From NCBI GenBank assembly GCA_028712795.1, contig JAQTPT010000018.1, positions 1 to 63,319 of the forward strand: a stretch of 63,319 bases of DNA, written 5' to 3'. The position numbers were made by a program, and so were the translations under genes. The first letter of the stretch is position 1. Each line of letters opens with the position of its first letter. Of this stretch, positions 48,952 through 58,069 are shown one piece after another. Under the pieces are notes generated by a model. That model had not been told where the DNA came from. It worked only from the letters and a program-made list of their open reading frames with translations, and searched no databases. This DNA comes from Methylococcales bacterium. GTDB taxonomy: Bacteria > Pseudomonadota > Gammaproteobacteria > Methylococcales > Methylomonadaceae.

Positions 48952-49599
48952 TTAGAGTTTATTGACTTTGACTTCTGCCAGACGGAGAACATTTCCTTTA
49001 AAAAGAAAACCTTTCCGCAGTTCTTCGATCACGATGCCATTTTCAAGTTTTGGGTTACGGTCGATTTCAACTGCGCTCATGGTACAAGGATCCAGCGGTT
49101 TGCCAATACAGTCGATCGCTTGGACATTATGGCGTTGCAATAGCTGGTCAAAGCGATTGAGCGTCATGGACTGGCCTTCTTTAAAGGATTCTATAAAGCG
49201 GACATCCTGCTTTGCAGAATGTCCAAACAAGGATGAAACCGGATTGTAGTTTTGCAAGACCCCAAATCCTGCGGTGAGCCGATCATATATATCGACAATA
49301 TCCATGAGCACTGCGCGCAGCGTTTCGCTACGCATTTGCTGTAAGCGTTCACCATGTACGGCAAGTTCGCCGGCAAGCGTTTTGTTATCAGTCTGCAAGG
49401 CTGTTAGGGAATTACTGAGCGTGTCGAGGGTCGTTTTGAAATGTCTTGATTCAGCTTTAACTTCACTTTTCAATCCCGCCATTTCGCCAAGCAAGGTGCT
49501 CAAGTCAGGCTGTTCGGCACTGAGTGTATGAGCCAAGTCGGTTTGTTCCAGATAAGCCTGGAATTCTTCCAGCAAGCGGTTTTTTTGTGTGTCACTCAT
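48952..49599 (-). CDS. GrpE-like nucleotide exchange factor
   Basis: The 215-residue protein has a long N-terminal coiled coil (about residues 30-100) and a C-terminal beta domain matching GrpE: DPCTMSAVEIDRNPKLENG and GIVIEELRKGFLFKGNVLRL, then AEVKV. GrpE proteins eject ADP from Hsp70. It lies between the J-like and Hsp70 genes. Its ATG overlaps the stop of the J-like gene by four bases. It is diverged from the housekeeping GrpE, as expected for a partner of a specialised Hsp70. Confidence 0.88.
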   Translation of the reverse strand: MSDTQKNRLLEEFQAYLEQTDLAHTLSAEQPDLSTLLGEMAGLKSEVKAESRHFKTTLDTLSNSLTALQTDNKTLAGELAVHGERLQQMRSETLRAVLMDIVDIYDRLTAGFGVLQNYNPVSSLFGHSAKQDVRFIESFKEGQSMTLNRFDQLLQRHNVQAIDCIGKPLDPCTMSAVEIDRNPKLENGIVIEELRKGFLFKGNVLRLAEVKVNKL

Positions 49600-49934
49600 G
49601 CTGTTGTCTCTTTGGGTTTGCCAATCTGGAATGTTTTGGCGTCAATACTGGCTTGTAATAATTTATCGAAAATATCAGCATTTATTATTGACGGTCGAGC
49701 AGCAATAAATGCCTGGTCGAGCAGGGCATCAAAATCGGCTTCCGGACAATTAAACAGTGCGTAGTTTTCACGGCTTGTCGCATTTTTAATAGTCTCGTAA
49801 GCGCTATGTATTTGTTGGAATTTTTCATGGTCGCGATCTGGCGGGTTGAGCTTGACCTTCTGTAAATAAGCCTGCTTGATTTCACTGTCTGAGGCTAGTT
49901 CGGCTACCTCTAATATTTCGTAAGGTGATTTCAT
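49596..49934 (-). CDS. J-domain-like protein lacking the HPD motif
   Basis: The 112-residue protein begins SPYEILEVAELASDSEIKQA, a clear J-domain helix I-II pattern. The canonical HPD, which contacts Hsp70 and triggers ATP hydrolysis, reads PPD here (KLNPPDRDHEKF). Helix III follows as FQQIHSAYETIKN. No zinc-finger or C-terminal substrate domain is present. The start at 49934 is 17 bases after the TPR gene's stop codon. An upstream start at 50012 is unlikely because it would overlap that gene. Confidence 0.85.
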   Translation of the reverse strand: MKSPYEILEVAELASDSEIKQAYLQKVKLNPPDRDHEKFQQIHSAYETIKNATSRENYALFNCPEADFDALLDQAFIAARPSIINADIFDKLLQASIDAKTFQIGKPKETTA

Positions 49935-49950
49935 AAGTCTGTGCTGTTTA

Positions 49951-52467
49951 TTAAAAAAATGGAAATGGCTTTGGTTTTGGCGCTGCTTTTTTTCTTTCAA
50001 AGCATTCAACAATATCGTTAGCCGTCACGCCAATATCAATACCGAGGTCATCTGCGGCTTTCAGCATTACAAAAGCATACAGTGCATTAGGATCATTATT
50101 AAGCAGGTCTAACATCTTATTCAGATTGTTTGACAGATAGTCAGCGGCCAGCATTTTAACCATCCGTTCCGGTGAGGTTTTTTTAATGATCTCACCAGCT
50201 TTCCTCTCCAATTGATCGAATAAGTCATCGGGCAGGTGGCCATAGAGCCTGTCTATCGGATCTTCATCTTCATCATTATCGCCAAATAATGAATCGAATA
50301 TATTAAAGCCGGTTGGCCGGCGTGATTTATAATACAGTTCCAAAAATTGACCGATAAGGGCAGTTGTCCGCCGGTCTTTTTGTTCTTGAGCTATTTTAAG
50401 GCTCTCAAGCAAGCGGTAGCTGTTTATATCGGAGCATTTTTCAGGGTTGCCACTGGCTTCGGAATAGACTCGGTAATACATCCAGATGGGGTTATCCCAG
50501 AGGGGCTGGGCAATTTTGACGCAAGCGCGTAATAATTCAAAATGCCGGATATTATCCAGGCATTGGCACAGCGTTAATAGTGTTTCTTCGTTAAAACTCT
50601 GTTTGAAGGATTGTTTAATAACAGTTTTTACTTTTTCCAGTGCCTTATGCAGGTGTGCCTGGTTTGCGCTATCATCATCCGCATATTGCCGGATCAATTG
50701 AACAAGCTGGACGATTTCCTGCTGGGACAATAGATAATCTTTTGCAAGCGGCGCCAGTATTTTTAGCAGGGGCGCTATGGGCAAGTTTAGCAAAAGCGCT
50801 TCCATTATGACTTGAAAATGGGCATTAAATCCACCGCCTGTGTATTTTTGCAAGGTTTCTGCAATGAGCTGTTCGCCTTTTTTTTTATCCTCTGCAATAT
50901 AGACAAAAAAACTTCGCATTAACTGCGCGGATGACTGGTAACGTTTACCAATCGTTATCTGTTCCGCCTGTTGGATTTCCTTCTCGACCAGATGAAATTT
51001 TTTGTTTTTAATTAATTTGCGCGCATGCGCTAAATGACTGGTAAATAAAACCTGTTTGGCGGACGTGTTGACCGGGTCGATTGTTAATAAAGCCTTGGCG
51101 TATTGCGTTGCCTTTTTAAAGGCTTTGTTTCGCGTAGCGGCTTGTATTGCCAAGCTTAATATTTCAACATCATTTGGAAACTTCTTGATGCTTTTATCCA
51201 GCCATTCCTTGTAGGTGTCGGTTTGTTGTTCTTGCCGTTCAAAGTATTGGAGAATTTTGACGTAACTTTCACGATCATCCGGGTTATGATCCAGGCTGTC
51301 CATTAGCCAGTTAATAGCTTCTTCGGGTGTTTTCTGATAAGCCGCGATATGCCTCATAATCAGCGCTATCTTGAAATCACCTTCAGCGCCCTTGGATTTT
51401 AAAGCAGCAATGGCCTGCTTCCAATAATATTCGGCCCCATTGAAGTCCCTGTCCCGCTCGTTCAAAAGCGCTTTTAACCGCCATCCTTCGAAATCATTGA
51501 GAGCGCCAAAATGCTTGAGAAAATCACGTTCTCCGGCAGGGTAGCTTGAAAGTGCGGAAAGGCAGTAAGGTTTCACCAAATCCTCGCCAATCAGTGACTG
51601 ATATTGAATGGCCAGATTAAATTTGGCTTTGTCCGATAAGCGGTCTTTTTGTTTGGTTAATACATCCAGAAGTTCAATTTGCTTTTTAGTTAAATTTTTT
51701 GCTGCTTCGATAATCTTGATTTGTGGCGGGGTGAATTGGCATAAGTCATTGACCACTTTTGCGCCGCTATGGGTAATGGTCAATAGCAATTCTCCCGCTT
51801 GCTGATAGGGTGAGCCGGCAGGGATTTTGGCTAACAGGGCTTGCGCTTGTTCGGCCGATTCATGAATCAGAATCGCTGCTTTCATAAGTGTACGAAAATC
51901 ACGGAAAGCTGAACGGAAGGGCAACTTTTTTAAAGCCGGTTCAATGTCTTCAAGCTGATTGTTTCGGTAGGCAGCTAACGCTTCCTGTACAAGCCCCAAA
52001 TGCAACATAAAAGCTGAATCCGGCGGCAACAGATCCTGACAACTGAATTTTTCCGTAATAATAAGCAAACCTAATAAGCTTGCAAGATCAGGATATTGTT
52101 CGTCCAGTTGTTGTGCTGATAATTGACTCAGACAGGTTTTGACTTTAGTCCTGTCATTTGTTTGCAATAGCCAGCTGATATAGTGGTCAAACTCCTGGTG
52201 TGGTTGCCCGGTATTCTGGGCATAATTCTCCCATAAAACAATAGCTTCTTTAATCATGTTTTTTGCAGCGAATGCCATGGCCCTTTGCAAGTAACACTGT
52301 CCCAGAGCCGCCCGCCAATCAGCATTATTAGCGCGTTTTAACAGTGACTTGTAAAGGTCAATGGCTTCCTTGTATTGCCCTGTATTTAGCTTGGATAATG
52401 CCTTGCCTTCTATAACAGAGACATCCGGATCGCTGGCTTTAGGCGTGCTGAGAGGCTTTTTCTTCAT
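49951..52467 (-). CDS. Large TPR-repeat protein, first gene of the chaperone operon
   Basis: The 838-residue protein is predicted to be almost wholly helical, with many TPR-like units such as LNTGQYKEAIDLYKSLLKRA near the start and RNKAFKKATQYAKALLTIDP near residue 450. It lacks a signal peptide, so it is probably cytoplasmic. The C-terminus has an acidic patch (GDNDEDEDPIDRLYG) and a Pro-Lys tail (KPKPFPFF). TPR proteins often recruit Hsp70 or present clients. The position at the head of the operon suggests it is a scaffold or client adaptor; no specific family is recognised. Confidence 0.8.
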   Translation of the reverse strand: MKKKPLSTPKASDPDVSVIEGKALSKLNTGQYKEAIDLYKSLLKRANNADWRAALGQCYLQRAMAFAAKNMIKEAIVLWENYAQNTGQPHQEFDHYISWLLQTNDRTKVKTCLSQLSAQQLDEQYPDLASLLGLLIITEKFSCQDLLPPDSAFMLHLGLVQEALAAYRNNQLEDIEPALKKLPFRSAFRDFRTLMKAAILIHESAEQAQALLAKIPAGSPYQQAGELLLTITHSGAKVVNDLCQFTPPQIKIIEAAKNLTKKQIELLDVLTKQKDRLSDKAKFNLAIQYQSLIGEDLVKPYCLSALSSYPAGERDFLKHFGALNDFEGWRLKALLNERDRDFNGAEYYWKQAIAALKSKGAEGDFKIALIMRHIAAYQKTPEEAINWLMDSLDHNPDDRESYVKILQYFERQEQQTDTYKEWLDKSIKKFPNDVEILSLAIQAATRNKAFKKATQYAKALLTIDPVNTSAKQVLFTSHLAHARKLIKNKKFHLVEKEIQQAEQITIGKRYQSSAQLMRSFFVYIAEDKKKGEQLIAETLQKYTGGGFNAHFQVIMEALLLNLPIAPLLKILAPLAKDYLLSQQEIVQLVQLIRQYADDDSANQAHLHKALEKVKTVIKQSFKQSFNEETLLTLCQCLDNIRHFELLRACVKIAQPLWDNPIWMYYRVYSEASGNPEKCSDINSYRLLESLKIAQEQKDRRTTALIGQFLELYYKSRRPTGFNIFDSLFGDNDEDEDPIDRLYGHLPDDLFDQLERKAGEIIKKTSPERMVKMLAADYLSNNLNKMLDLLNNDPNALYAFVMLKAADDLGIDIGVTANDIVECFERKKAAPKPKPFPFF

Positions 52468-52590
52468 GAGGGTCGTGTGACGCGATGATAATTTGTGTAA
52501 AAGTTTACATTATAAATGAAGTGGTGGGTTTTAGGGAGTCCAATGGGGTTTTTTGCTTTTGGGATTGCCCGCTTTTGTAGAGCGCTTGAT

Positions 52591-52848
52591 TTAAGAAGGC
52601 CCCAATAAAGCATCCAGCTTCTTTTGTTGTTCCAGGGCATATAAATCGTCAAAGCCGCCCACATGAAAATCGCCAATATAAATTTGAGGCACTGTCCGGC
52701 GTTTGGTTTTGCGCATCATTTCCTCTCTCAAACCCGTTTGGACGCCTACGTTAATTTCGGTATAAGAAGCGCCTTTTTTATCGAGCAGGCGTTTAGCCAT
52801 CACGCAGTAGGGGCAAATAGTGGTTGTATAGATCAGTATCTCAGGCAT
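52591..52848 (-). CDS. grxC: Glutaredoxin 3
   Basis: The 85-residue protein has the glutaredoxin active site CPYCVMAKRLLDKKGASYTE, then the TVPQIYIGDFHVGGFDDLYA block with the cis-proline. It reduces disulfides using glutathione. It stands alone, divergent from gcvH. Confidence 0.95.
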   Translation of the reverse strand: MPEILIYTTTICPYCVMAKRLLDKKGASYTEINVGVQTGLREEMMRKTKRRTVPQIYIGDFHVGGFDDLYALEQQKKLDALLGPS

Positions 52849-52875
52849 GTTTTATTGATGTTTGTTACTATGTGA

Positions 52876-52985
52876 GGTTTAAAGGCACAAGGTTAAAGCT
52901 TAAAGGCAATTGATTCAAGACAAAAGATGAAAATACTAGAGTCACATTCCCCCTTGCACCTTTCGCCTTGTACCTTTAACCTTAC
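52876..52985. repeat. Inverted/tandem repeat between grxC and gcvH
   Basis: Two 14-bp units, CCTTGCACCTTTCG (52952-52965) and CCTTGTACCTTTAA (52966-52979), run in tandem and continue CCTTAC. The reverse complement of 52878-52894 (CCTTGTGCCTTTAAACC) resembles the second unit. So this stretch is a small inverted-repeat element in the gcvH upstream region. Confidence 0.5.
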
Positions 52986-53006
52986 TTATTTTTGAGAGAT
53001 TAGACG

Positions 53007-53390
53007 ATGAGCCAATTACCGGAAAATTTTAAATATGCGATGACGCATGAATGGGCGTGTGTTGAGGACGATAATATCGTTCGAGTGGGTATAACCGATT
53101 TTGCCCAGGAACAATTGGGGGATTTGGTTTATGTCGAGTTGCCTGAAGTAGGGCGCAAAATTAAAGCGCAAGAGCAATGTGCCGTGGTTGAATCGGTAAA
53201 AACGGCATCAGATTTATTTAGCCCGGTTGCCGGAGAAATTGTAGCAGTTAATCCGGTCTTGGCAGATGAGCCTGAGCAAATCAATAATAACCCCTATGGG
53301 GCGTGGATTTTTTGTGTTAAAGCAACTGATCTAAACGATTTGAACCAGTTAATGGATGCCGAGGCTTACCAACTTGTCATTAAACAATAA
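53007..53390 (+). CDS. gcvH: Glycine cleavage system H protein
   Basis: GcvH carries the lipoyl-bound aminomethyl group between the P, T and L proteins of glycine cleavage. The 127-residue protein begins LPENFKYAMTHEWACVEDDN and has DFAQEQLGDLVYVELPEVG, the lipoylated lysine region CAVVESVKTASDLFSPVAG, and the C-terminal NNNPYGAWIFCVKATD. It is a single gene; gcvP and gcvT are not here. A modified repeat lies just upstream. Confidence 0.96.
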   Translation: MSQLPENFKYAMTHEWACVEDDNIVRVGITDFAQEQLGDLVYVELPEVGRKIKAQEQCAVVESVKTASDLFSPVAGEIVAVNPVLADEPEQINNNPYGAWIFCVKATDLNDLNQLMDAEAYQLVIKQ

Positions 53391-53466
53391 TACCGTTACA
53401 CATTGCGTTAACTTTTTTCAATTAAATTAAGTACAATTCACTTTTGAAAAGGCAATAATTAACAAA

Positions 53467-53826
53467 ATGGCAAATTCAAATGCAAAAGGGCTTAAACGCC
53501 TTATTAACGCGTGTTTTTTTTCTGTTGCAGGGTTTAAAGCAACATGGACGCATGAAGAAGCCTTCAGACAAGAAGTTATCCTGTTTATACTGACAACTCC
53601 CTTGGCAATCTGGCTGGGGGAAACTAACATTGAAAAACTGCTGTTAATCGGCAGCATGGTTATAGTTTTGCTGGTTGAGTTATTAAATTCTGCGGTGGAA
53701 GCGGTGGTGGATCGAGTAGGTTTTGAACATCATGAGTTATCGGGAAGGGCGAAAGATATTGGTTCGGCGGCAGTTATGATGTCTTTGGCCTGGGCAACAG
53801 TGACCTGGGCATTAATTTTACTTTAA
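53467..53826 (+). CDS. dgkA: Diacylglycerol kinase DgkA
   Basis: The 119-residue integral membrane protein has the DgkA signature: LKRLINACFFSVAGFKATWT, EEAFRQEVILF, the catalytic VELLNSAVEAVVDRV and GRAKDIGSAAVMMSLAWATV. It phosphorylates diacylglycerol, recycling lipid from envelope glycan synthesis. It is at family length with about three membrane segments. It is followed 15 bases later by the PfkB kinase gene, but no functional link is known. Confidence 0.95.
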   Translation: MANSNAKGLKRLINACFFSVAGFKATWTHEEAFRQEVILFILTTPLAIWLGETNIEKLLLIGSMVIVLLVELLNSAVEAVVDRVGFEHHELSGRAKDIGSAAVMMSLAWATVTWALILL

Positions 53827-53841
53827 AAGAGGAATATATAT

Positions 53842-54774
53842 ATGAGTGCTTTAATATGCGGCTCCATGGCTTATGACACCATAATGGTTTTTCATGATAA
53901 ATTTAAAAACCATATCTTGCCGGAAAAAGTTCATATTCTGAATGTATCCTTTTTAGTGCCGGTTATGCGCAGGGAATATGGGGGCTGTGCGGGAAATATC
54001 GCTTACAACTTGAATTTGCTGGGCGAAGAGGCATTAACCATGGCTGTTGTGGGTCATGATTTTGAACCCTATAGCCAATGGATGAGCCAGAACGGTCTAT
54101 CCAGTGAATTTATTTATATTATGGATAATCACTATACGGGTCAGGCTTATATCACGACTGACGAAGAAGGGAATCAGATCACCGCGTTCCATCCTGGTGC
54201 AATGAATTTCTCTCATGTCAATTCGATCCCTGTCAATCGGGACATTCAAATCGGTATCGTATCACCCGACGGCAAAGAAGGTATGCAGCTACACGCCGAA
54301 CAGTTTGCGGAATTGGACATTCCTTTCATTTTTGATCCAGGTCAAGGCATGCCGATGTTTAATGGCGCGGAATTGCTCAAGTTCATTGATCAGGCGACCT
54401 GGATGACATTGAATGATTATGAATCCGAGTTAATGCAGGAGCGCACCGGATTGTCATTAGAGCAAATGGCGGATCGGGTGGAAGCGTTGATTGTCACCCT
54501 GGGGGGGAAAGGTTCGAAAATATACACGAATGGGCAGTGCATCACTATTCCCTCTGCAAAACCGGTTGCCTTGCTTGATCCTACCGGCTGTGGAGACGCT
54601 TATCGTGCCGGGTTGCTGTATGGCTTGATGAATGAACTGGATTGGGGGACCACTGGGAGAATTGCCTCGTTAATGGGGGCGATTAAGATAGAGCATCACG
54701 GCACACAAAACCACTCATTGGACATGGATGAATTCAAGCAGCGTTATCACGAAAACTTTGCTTGTTCATTTTAA
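53842..54774 (+). CDS. PfkB-family carbohydrate/adenosine kinase
   Basis: The 310-residue protein has the ribokinase fold: the N-terminal GGCAGNIAYNLNLLG and AMAVVGHDFEPY-like segments, TLGGKGSKIY near the C-terminus, and the catalytic DPTGCGDAYRAGLLYG with the base Asp. The motif reads GCGD instead of the usual GAGD. The adenosine-kinase-like subfamily in Proteobacteria is the closest recognisable type, but the sugar or nucleoside is not determined. It follows dgkA on the same strand and precedes mazG by 15 bases. Confidence 0.88.
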   Translation: MSALICGSMAYDTIMVFHDKFKNHILPEKVHILNVSFLVPVMRREYGGCAGNIAYNLNLLGEEALTMAVVGHDFEPYSQWMSQNGLSSEFIYIMDNHYTGQAYITTDEEGNQITAFHPGAMNFSHVNSIPVNRDIQIGIVSPDGKEGMQLHAEQFAELDIPFIFDPGQGMPMFNGAELLKFIDQATWMTLNDYESELMQERTGLSLEQMADRVEALIVTLGGKGSKIYTNGQCITIPSAKPVALLDPTGCGDAYRAGLLYGLMNELDWGTTGRIASLMGAIKIEHHGTQNHSLDMDEFKQRYHENFACSF

Positions 54775-54789
54775 GATGCCGGGCTTTTC

Positions 54790-55593
54790 ATGCTAAAAAA
54801 CACCCAGCAATTATTAGATCTAATGGCTCGCCTGCGTCGTCCGGAAGACGGCTGCGCATGGGATCTCAAGCAGGATTTTGCCAGCCTGATCCCTTACCTT
54901 ATTGAAGAAGCTTATGAAGTAGCCGATGCCATTGAACGTAATGATTTGGATGATTTGCGCTCAGAATTAGGCGATCTTTTGCTACAGGTGGTTTTTCATT
55001 CCCAGATTGCCAATGAGCGTGGGCTGTTTAATTTTGAAGAAGTGTCGGCAGGTATATGTGATAAATTGATCCGCCGGCATCCACATGTATTTTCTGACGC
55101 GGTTTTTAACACCGATGCCGAACGCCATCAGGCTTGGGAACAGGCTAAAGCCGCCGAACGGCAACAAAAAAATAACTCAGCTGCACGCGATAGTGTTTTA
55201 TCAGGCGTGGCGGGCAACTTGCCGGCCTTAATAGAGTGTGAAAAAATCCAGGATCGCGCCGCGCAACATGGTTTTGATTGGCCTGATGTGCCGCCTGTTT
55301 TTGAAAAAGTGCTAGAGGAACTTGAAGAAGTGAAGGAAGCTTGGGAATCCGGTGACCAAGCGCATATACAGGAAGAAATAGGCGATCTATTACTGGTTGC
55401 GGTAAATCTGGCGCGTCATTTAAAAGTCAACCCAGAGTTTGCTCTTAAAGAAAGCACCAAAAAATTCTCCAGACGGTTTAACTATATTGAGCAGCAGATT
55501 GAAGCGTCTGGCAGGAGTTTAATAGATTGTGAACTGATGGAGCTTGACGCTTTTTGGCATGAGGCGAAAGTGGTTTTAAAAAGCAAGCCGTAA
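54790..55593 (+). CDS. mazG: Nucleoside triphosphate pyrophosphohydrolase MazG
   Basis: The 267-residue protein has two MazG domains. The N-terminal one has MARLRRPEDGCAWDLKQDFA, EEAYEVADAIERNDLDDLRS and ELGDLLLQVVFHSQIA; the C-terminal one has EKVLEELEEVKEAWESGD and EEIGDLLLVAVNLARH. The EExxE/ExxD metal-binding motifs are complete in both halves. It hydrolyses NTPs to NMPs and pyrophosphate, cleansing nucleotide pools. It is part of the dgkA-PfkB-mazG unit. Confidence 0.95.
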   Translation: MLKNTQQLLDLMARLRRPEDGCAWDLKQDFASLIPYLIEEAYEVADAIERNDLDDLRSELGDLLLQVVFHSQIANERGLFNFEEVSAGICDKLIRRHPHVFSDAVFNTDAERHQAWEQAKAAERQQKNNSAARDSVLSGVAGNLPALIECEKIQDRAAQHGFDWPDVPPVFEKVLEELEEVKEAWESGDQAHIQEEIGDLLLVAVNLARHLKVNPEFALKESTKKFSRRFNYIEQQIEASGRSLIDCELMELDAFWHEAKVVLKSKP

Positions 55594-55630
55594 ACCATCA
55601 AAACATTAACATATTCTGAAGGCTTATAAA

Positions 55631-55999
55631 ATGCGGGCATTAGTTATTTATGTGGTTATTTTGGCTTTCTTAAGCCTTAACCCTTGGTTTCTGCCAGATC
55701 CAAGTGTGGCAATTGGTTATATTTCCTGGGATAAGATAGAACATGCGGTAGCTTATTGCGGTTTGTCTTTACTGCTCATATTGGTATACAAGAATTACAA
55801 ACAGCCTGGGATGGTTTCGTTAATAGTACTGCTGGCTTGTTCCCTGGTGGGCATATTATTAGAATATTTCCAGTTTTGGTTTACGTCAAACCGCATGTTT
55901 TCATACGGGGATGCGGGTGCTAATGTCTTTGGCGCTGTGTTAGGCGTGGCTTTATTCTGGTGCTATTGGTTTGTTGCCGTATGCGGGCAAAATAAATAA
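55631..55999 (+). CDS. VanZ-like membrane protein
   Basis: The 122-residue protein has four membrane segments. WDKIEHAVAYCGLSLLL near residue 38, then LVGILLEYFQFW and YGDAGANVFGAVLGVALFW, match the VanZ-like family. Members are common but of largely unknown role. It lies 127 bases upstream of parE and 37 bases after mazG. Confidence 0.8.
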   Translation: MRALVIYVVILAFLSLNPWFLPDPSVAIGYISWDKIEHAVAYCGLSLLLILVYKNYKQPGMVSLIVLLACSLVGILLEYFQFWFTSNRMFSYGDAGANVFGAVLGVALFWCYWFVAVCGQNK

Positions 56000-56126
56000 A
56001 TTAATATACCGGATTCAAAATAAGAAAAGCACAGTATCCGGCAAGACTCATCGTCATTACATTAATGACATGATTTGTCCTTGGAAAAAACGTTGTAACA
56101 AATTGGCTAGTGAGCGTCAGGGAATA

Positions 56127-58019
56127 ATGAGTAACGAATATAATGCGGCCGCAATAGAGATTTTAAGTGGATTGGAGCCGGTTCGAAAACGCCCCGGCAT
56201 GTATACGGACACAACCCGCCCCAACCATCTGGTACAGGAAGTGGTTGATAACAGTGTTGATGAAGCGTTGGCGGGCTATGCAAAAGCGATCGATGTGGTC
56301 TTATATAAAGACGGTTCTGTGCTGGTCACAGATGATGGACGCGGAATGCCCGTTGATATTCATCCAGAACAAGGCATTTCCGGCGTTGAGGTGATTCTTA
56401 CCCAGTTACATGCCGGAGGGAAGTTTTCCAATAAAAACTACCAGTTTTCCGGGGGCTTGCATGGTGTGGGCGTATCCGTCGTCAATGCCTTATCGGCCAA
56501 GCTGGAAATTGAAGTCAAGCGCAATGGCAAAGTTTACCGGATGGATTACGCTGATGGCGAAAAGCAAAACGAATTGACGGAAACCGGCACAGTAGGCCGC
56601 AATAACACCGGGACGGCGATCAAATTCTGGCCAAATGAAAAATACTTTGATTCCAATAAAATATCAGTCACTAAACTTAAGCATGTCTTACGCGCTAAAG
56701 CGGTCTTGTGTCCGGGCTTGAAGTTAACCCTAAAGGTCGATCAGACAGATGAAGACTATCTATGGTGTTATCAGGATGGCCTTAAAGAATATTTGCTGGA
56801 CCGGATAGGCGATATTGAATATTTTCCGGAACATCCCTTTATGGGCAACATGGCCGCAAATCATGAGGCTGTGGAATGGGGCATCGTCTGGGCGCTTGAA
56901 AATCCGCCTGAAATACTCAACGAAAGTTACGTTAATCTGGTACCTACCGCGCAAGGCGGAACCCATGTTAATGGCTTGCGGGCGGGACTGACAGAAGCCA
57001 TGCGGGAGTTTTGCGACATCAGGAATATTCTGCCGCGTGGCGTTAAGGTGGCACCCGAAGATGTTTGGGAAAACTGCCATTTTGTGCTGTCGGTTAAACT
57101 GGAAGATCCCCAGTTTTCCGGTCAAACCAAGGAACGGCTAAGTTCACGAGAATGCGTGGCGTTTGTGTCGGGCGTCGCTAAGGACAGCTTTAGTCTTTGG
57201 TTAAATCAGAACCCGGCTGAAGGCGAAAAAATTGCCGAAATTATCATTTCCAGCGCCCAAAAAAGACTGCGATCCAATAAAAAAATTATCCGCAAAAAAA
57301 TCACCTCAGGCCCCTCATTGCCGGGTAAGTTGGCCGATTGTTCGGCACAAGATATAACAAGAACGGAATTATTTCTGGTGGAAGGAGATTCAGCTGGCGG
57401 GTCAGCTAAACAAGCCCGCGAGCGGGATTTTCAGGCCATTATGCCATTGCGCGGCAAGATTCTTAACACTTGGGAAGTTGAATCTAGTCAGGTAATGGCT
57501 TCACAGGAAGTGCATGATATTGCTGTCGCATTGGGTATAGAGCCGGGTTCCAGTGATTTGCAAAATCTGCGTTACGGTAAAGTCTGCATTTTGGCGGATG
57601 CCGATTCTGACGGCAACCATATTGCCACCTTAATTTGCGCATTATTTTATCAACACTTTAATGCGCTGGTCAGGGAAGGGCATGTGTTTGTCGCCATGCC
57701 GCCCCTCTATCGGGTTGATGTGGGCAAACGGGTGTTTTATGCGCTGGATGAATCCGAACGACAGGGCGTTTTGGATAGGATTAAAGCCGAAAAACTTAAG
57801 GGGCAAATCAACGTGCAACGCTTCAAGGGCTTAGGGGAAATGAATCCCAGCCAGCTTCGGGAAACCACCATGAATCCAGACACGCGGCGGCTTGTGCAAT
57901 TAACTGTCACTAAAGACGACGACACCAGCGGACAACTGGATTTATTGCTGGCCAAAAAACGCTCGCCGGATAGAAAGATATGGTTGGAAACCAAAGGGAA
58001 TTTGGCGGATATAGTGTGA
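56127..58019 (+). CDS. parE: DNA topoisomerase IV subunit B ParE
   Basis: ParE is the ATPase subunit of topoisomerase IV, which decatenates daughter chromosomes together with ParC. The 630-residue protein opens with AIEILSGLEPVRKRPGMYTD, then VQEVVDNSVDEALAGYA, DDGRGMPVDIHPEQG and GGLHGVGVSVVNALS. The TOPRIM domain has the EGDSAGGSAKQARERDFQ block, the DADSDGNHI motif and QRFKGLGEMNPSQL. The ATG at 56127 follows AGGGAATA; an earlier start at 55971 would lie inside the VanZ-like gene. Confidence 0.97.
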   Translation: MSNEYNAAAIEILSGLEPVRKRPGMYTDTTRPNHLVQEVVDNSVDEALAGYAKAIDVVLYKDGSVLVTDDGRGMPVDIHPEQGISGVEVILTQLHAGGKFSNKNYQFSGGLHGVGVSVVNALSAKLEIEVKRNGKVYRMDYADGEKQNELTETGTVGRNNTGTAIKFWPNEKYFDSNKISVTKLKHVLRAKAVLCPGLKLTLKVDQTDEDYLWCYQDGLKEYLLDRIGDIEYFPEHPFMGNMAANHEAVEWGIVWALENPPEILNESYVNLVPTAQGGTHVNGLRAGLTEAMREFCDIRNILPRGVKVAPEDVWENCHFVLSVKLEDPQFSGQTKERLSSRECVAFVSGVAKDSFSLWLNQNPAEGEKIAEIIISSAQKRLRSNKKIIRKKITSGPSLPGKLADCSAQDITRTELFLVEGDSAGGSAKQARERDFQAIMPLRGKILNTWEVESSQVMASQEVHDIAVALGIEPGSSDLQNLRYGKVCILADADSDGNHIATLICALFYQHFNALVREGHVFVAMPPLYRVDVGKRVFYALDESERQGVLDRIKAEKLKGQINVQRFKGLGEMNPSQLRETTMNPDTRRLVQLTVTKDDDTSGQLDLLLAKKRSPDRKIWLETKGNLADIV

Positions 58020-58069
58020 TGCCGTTACAGGTGAAGCTTAGCGTTTTGAGCACAAGTAATGAATTCGAC

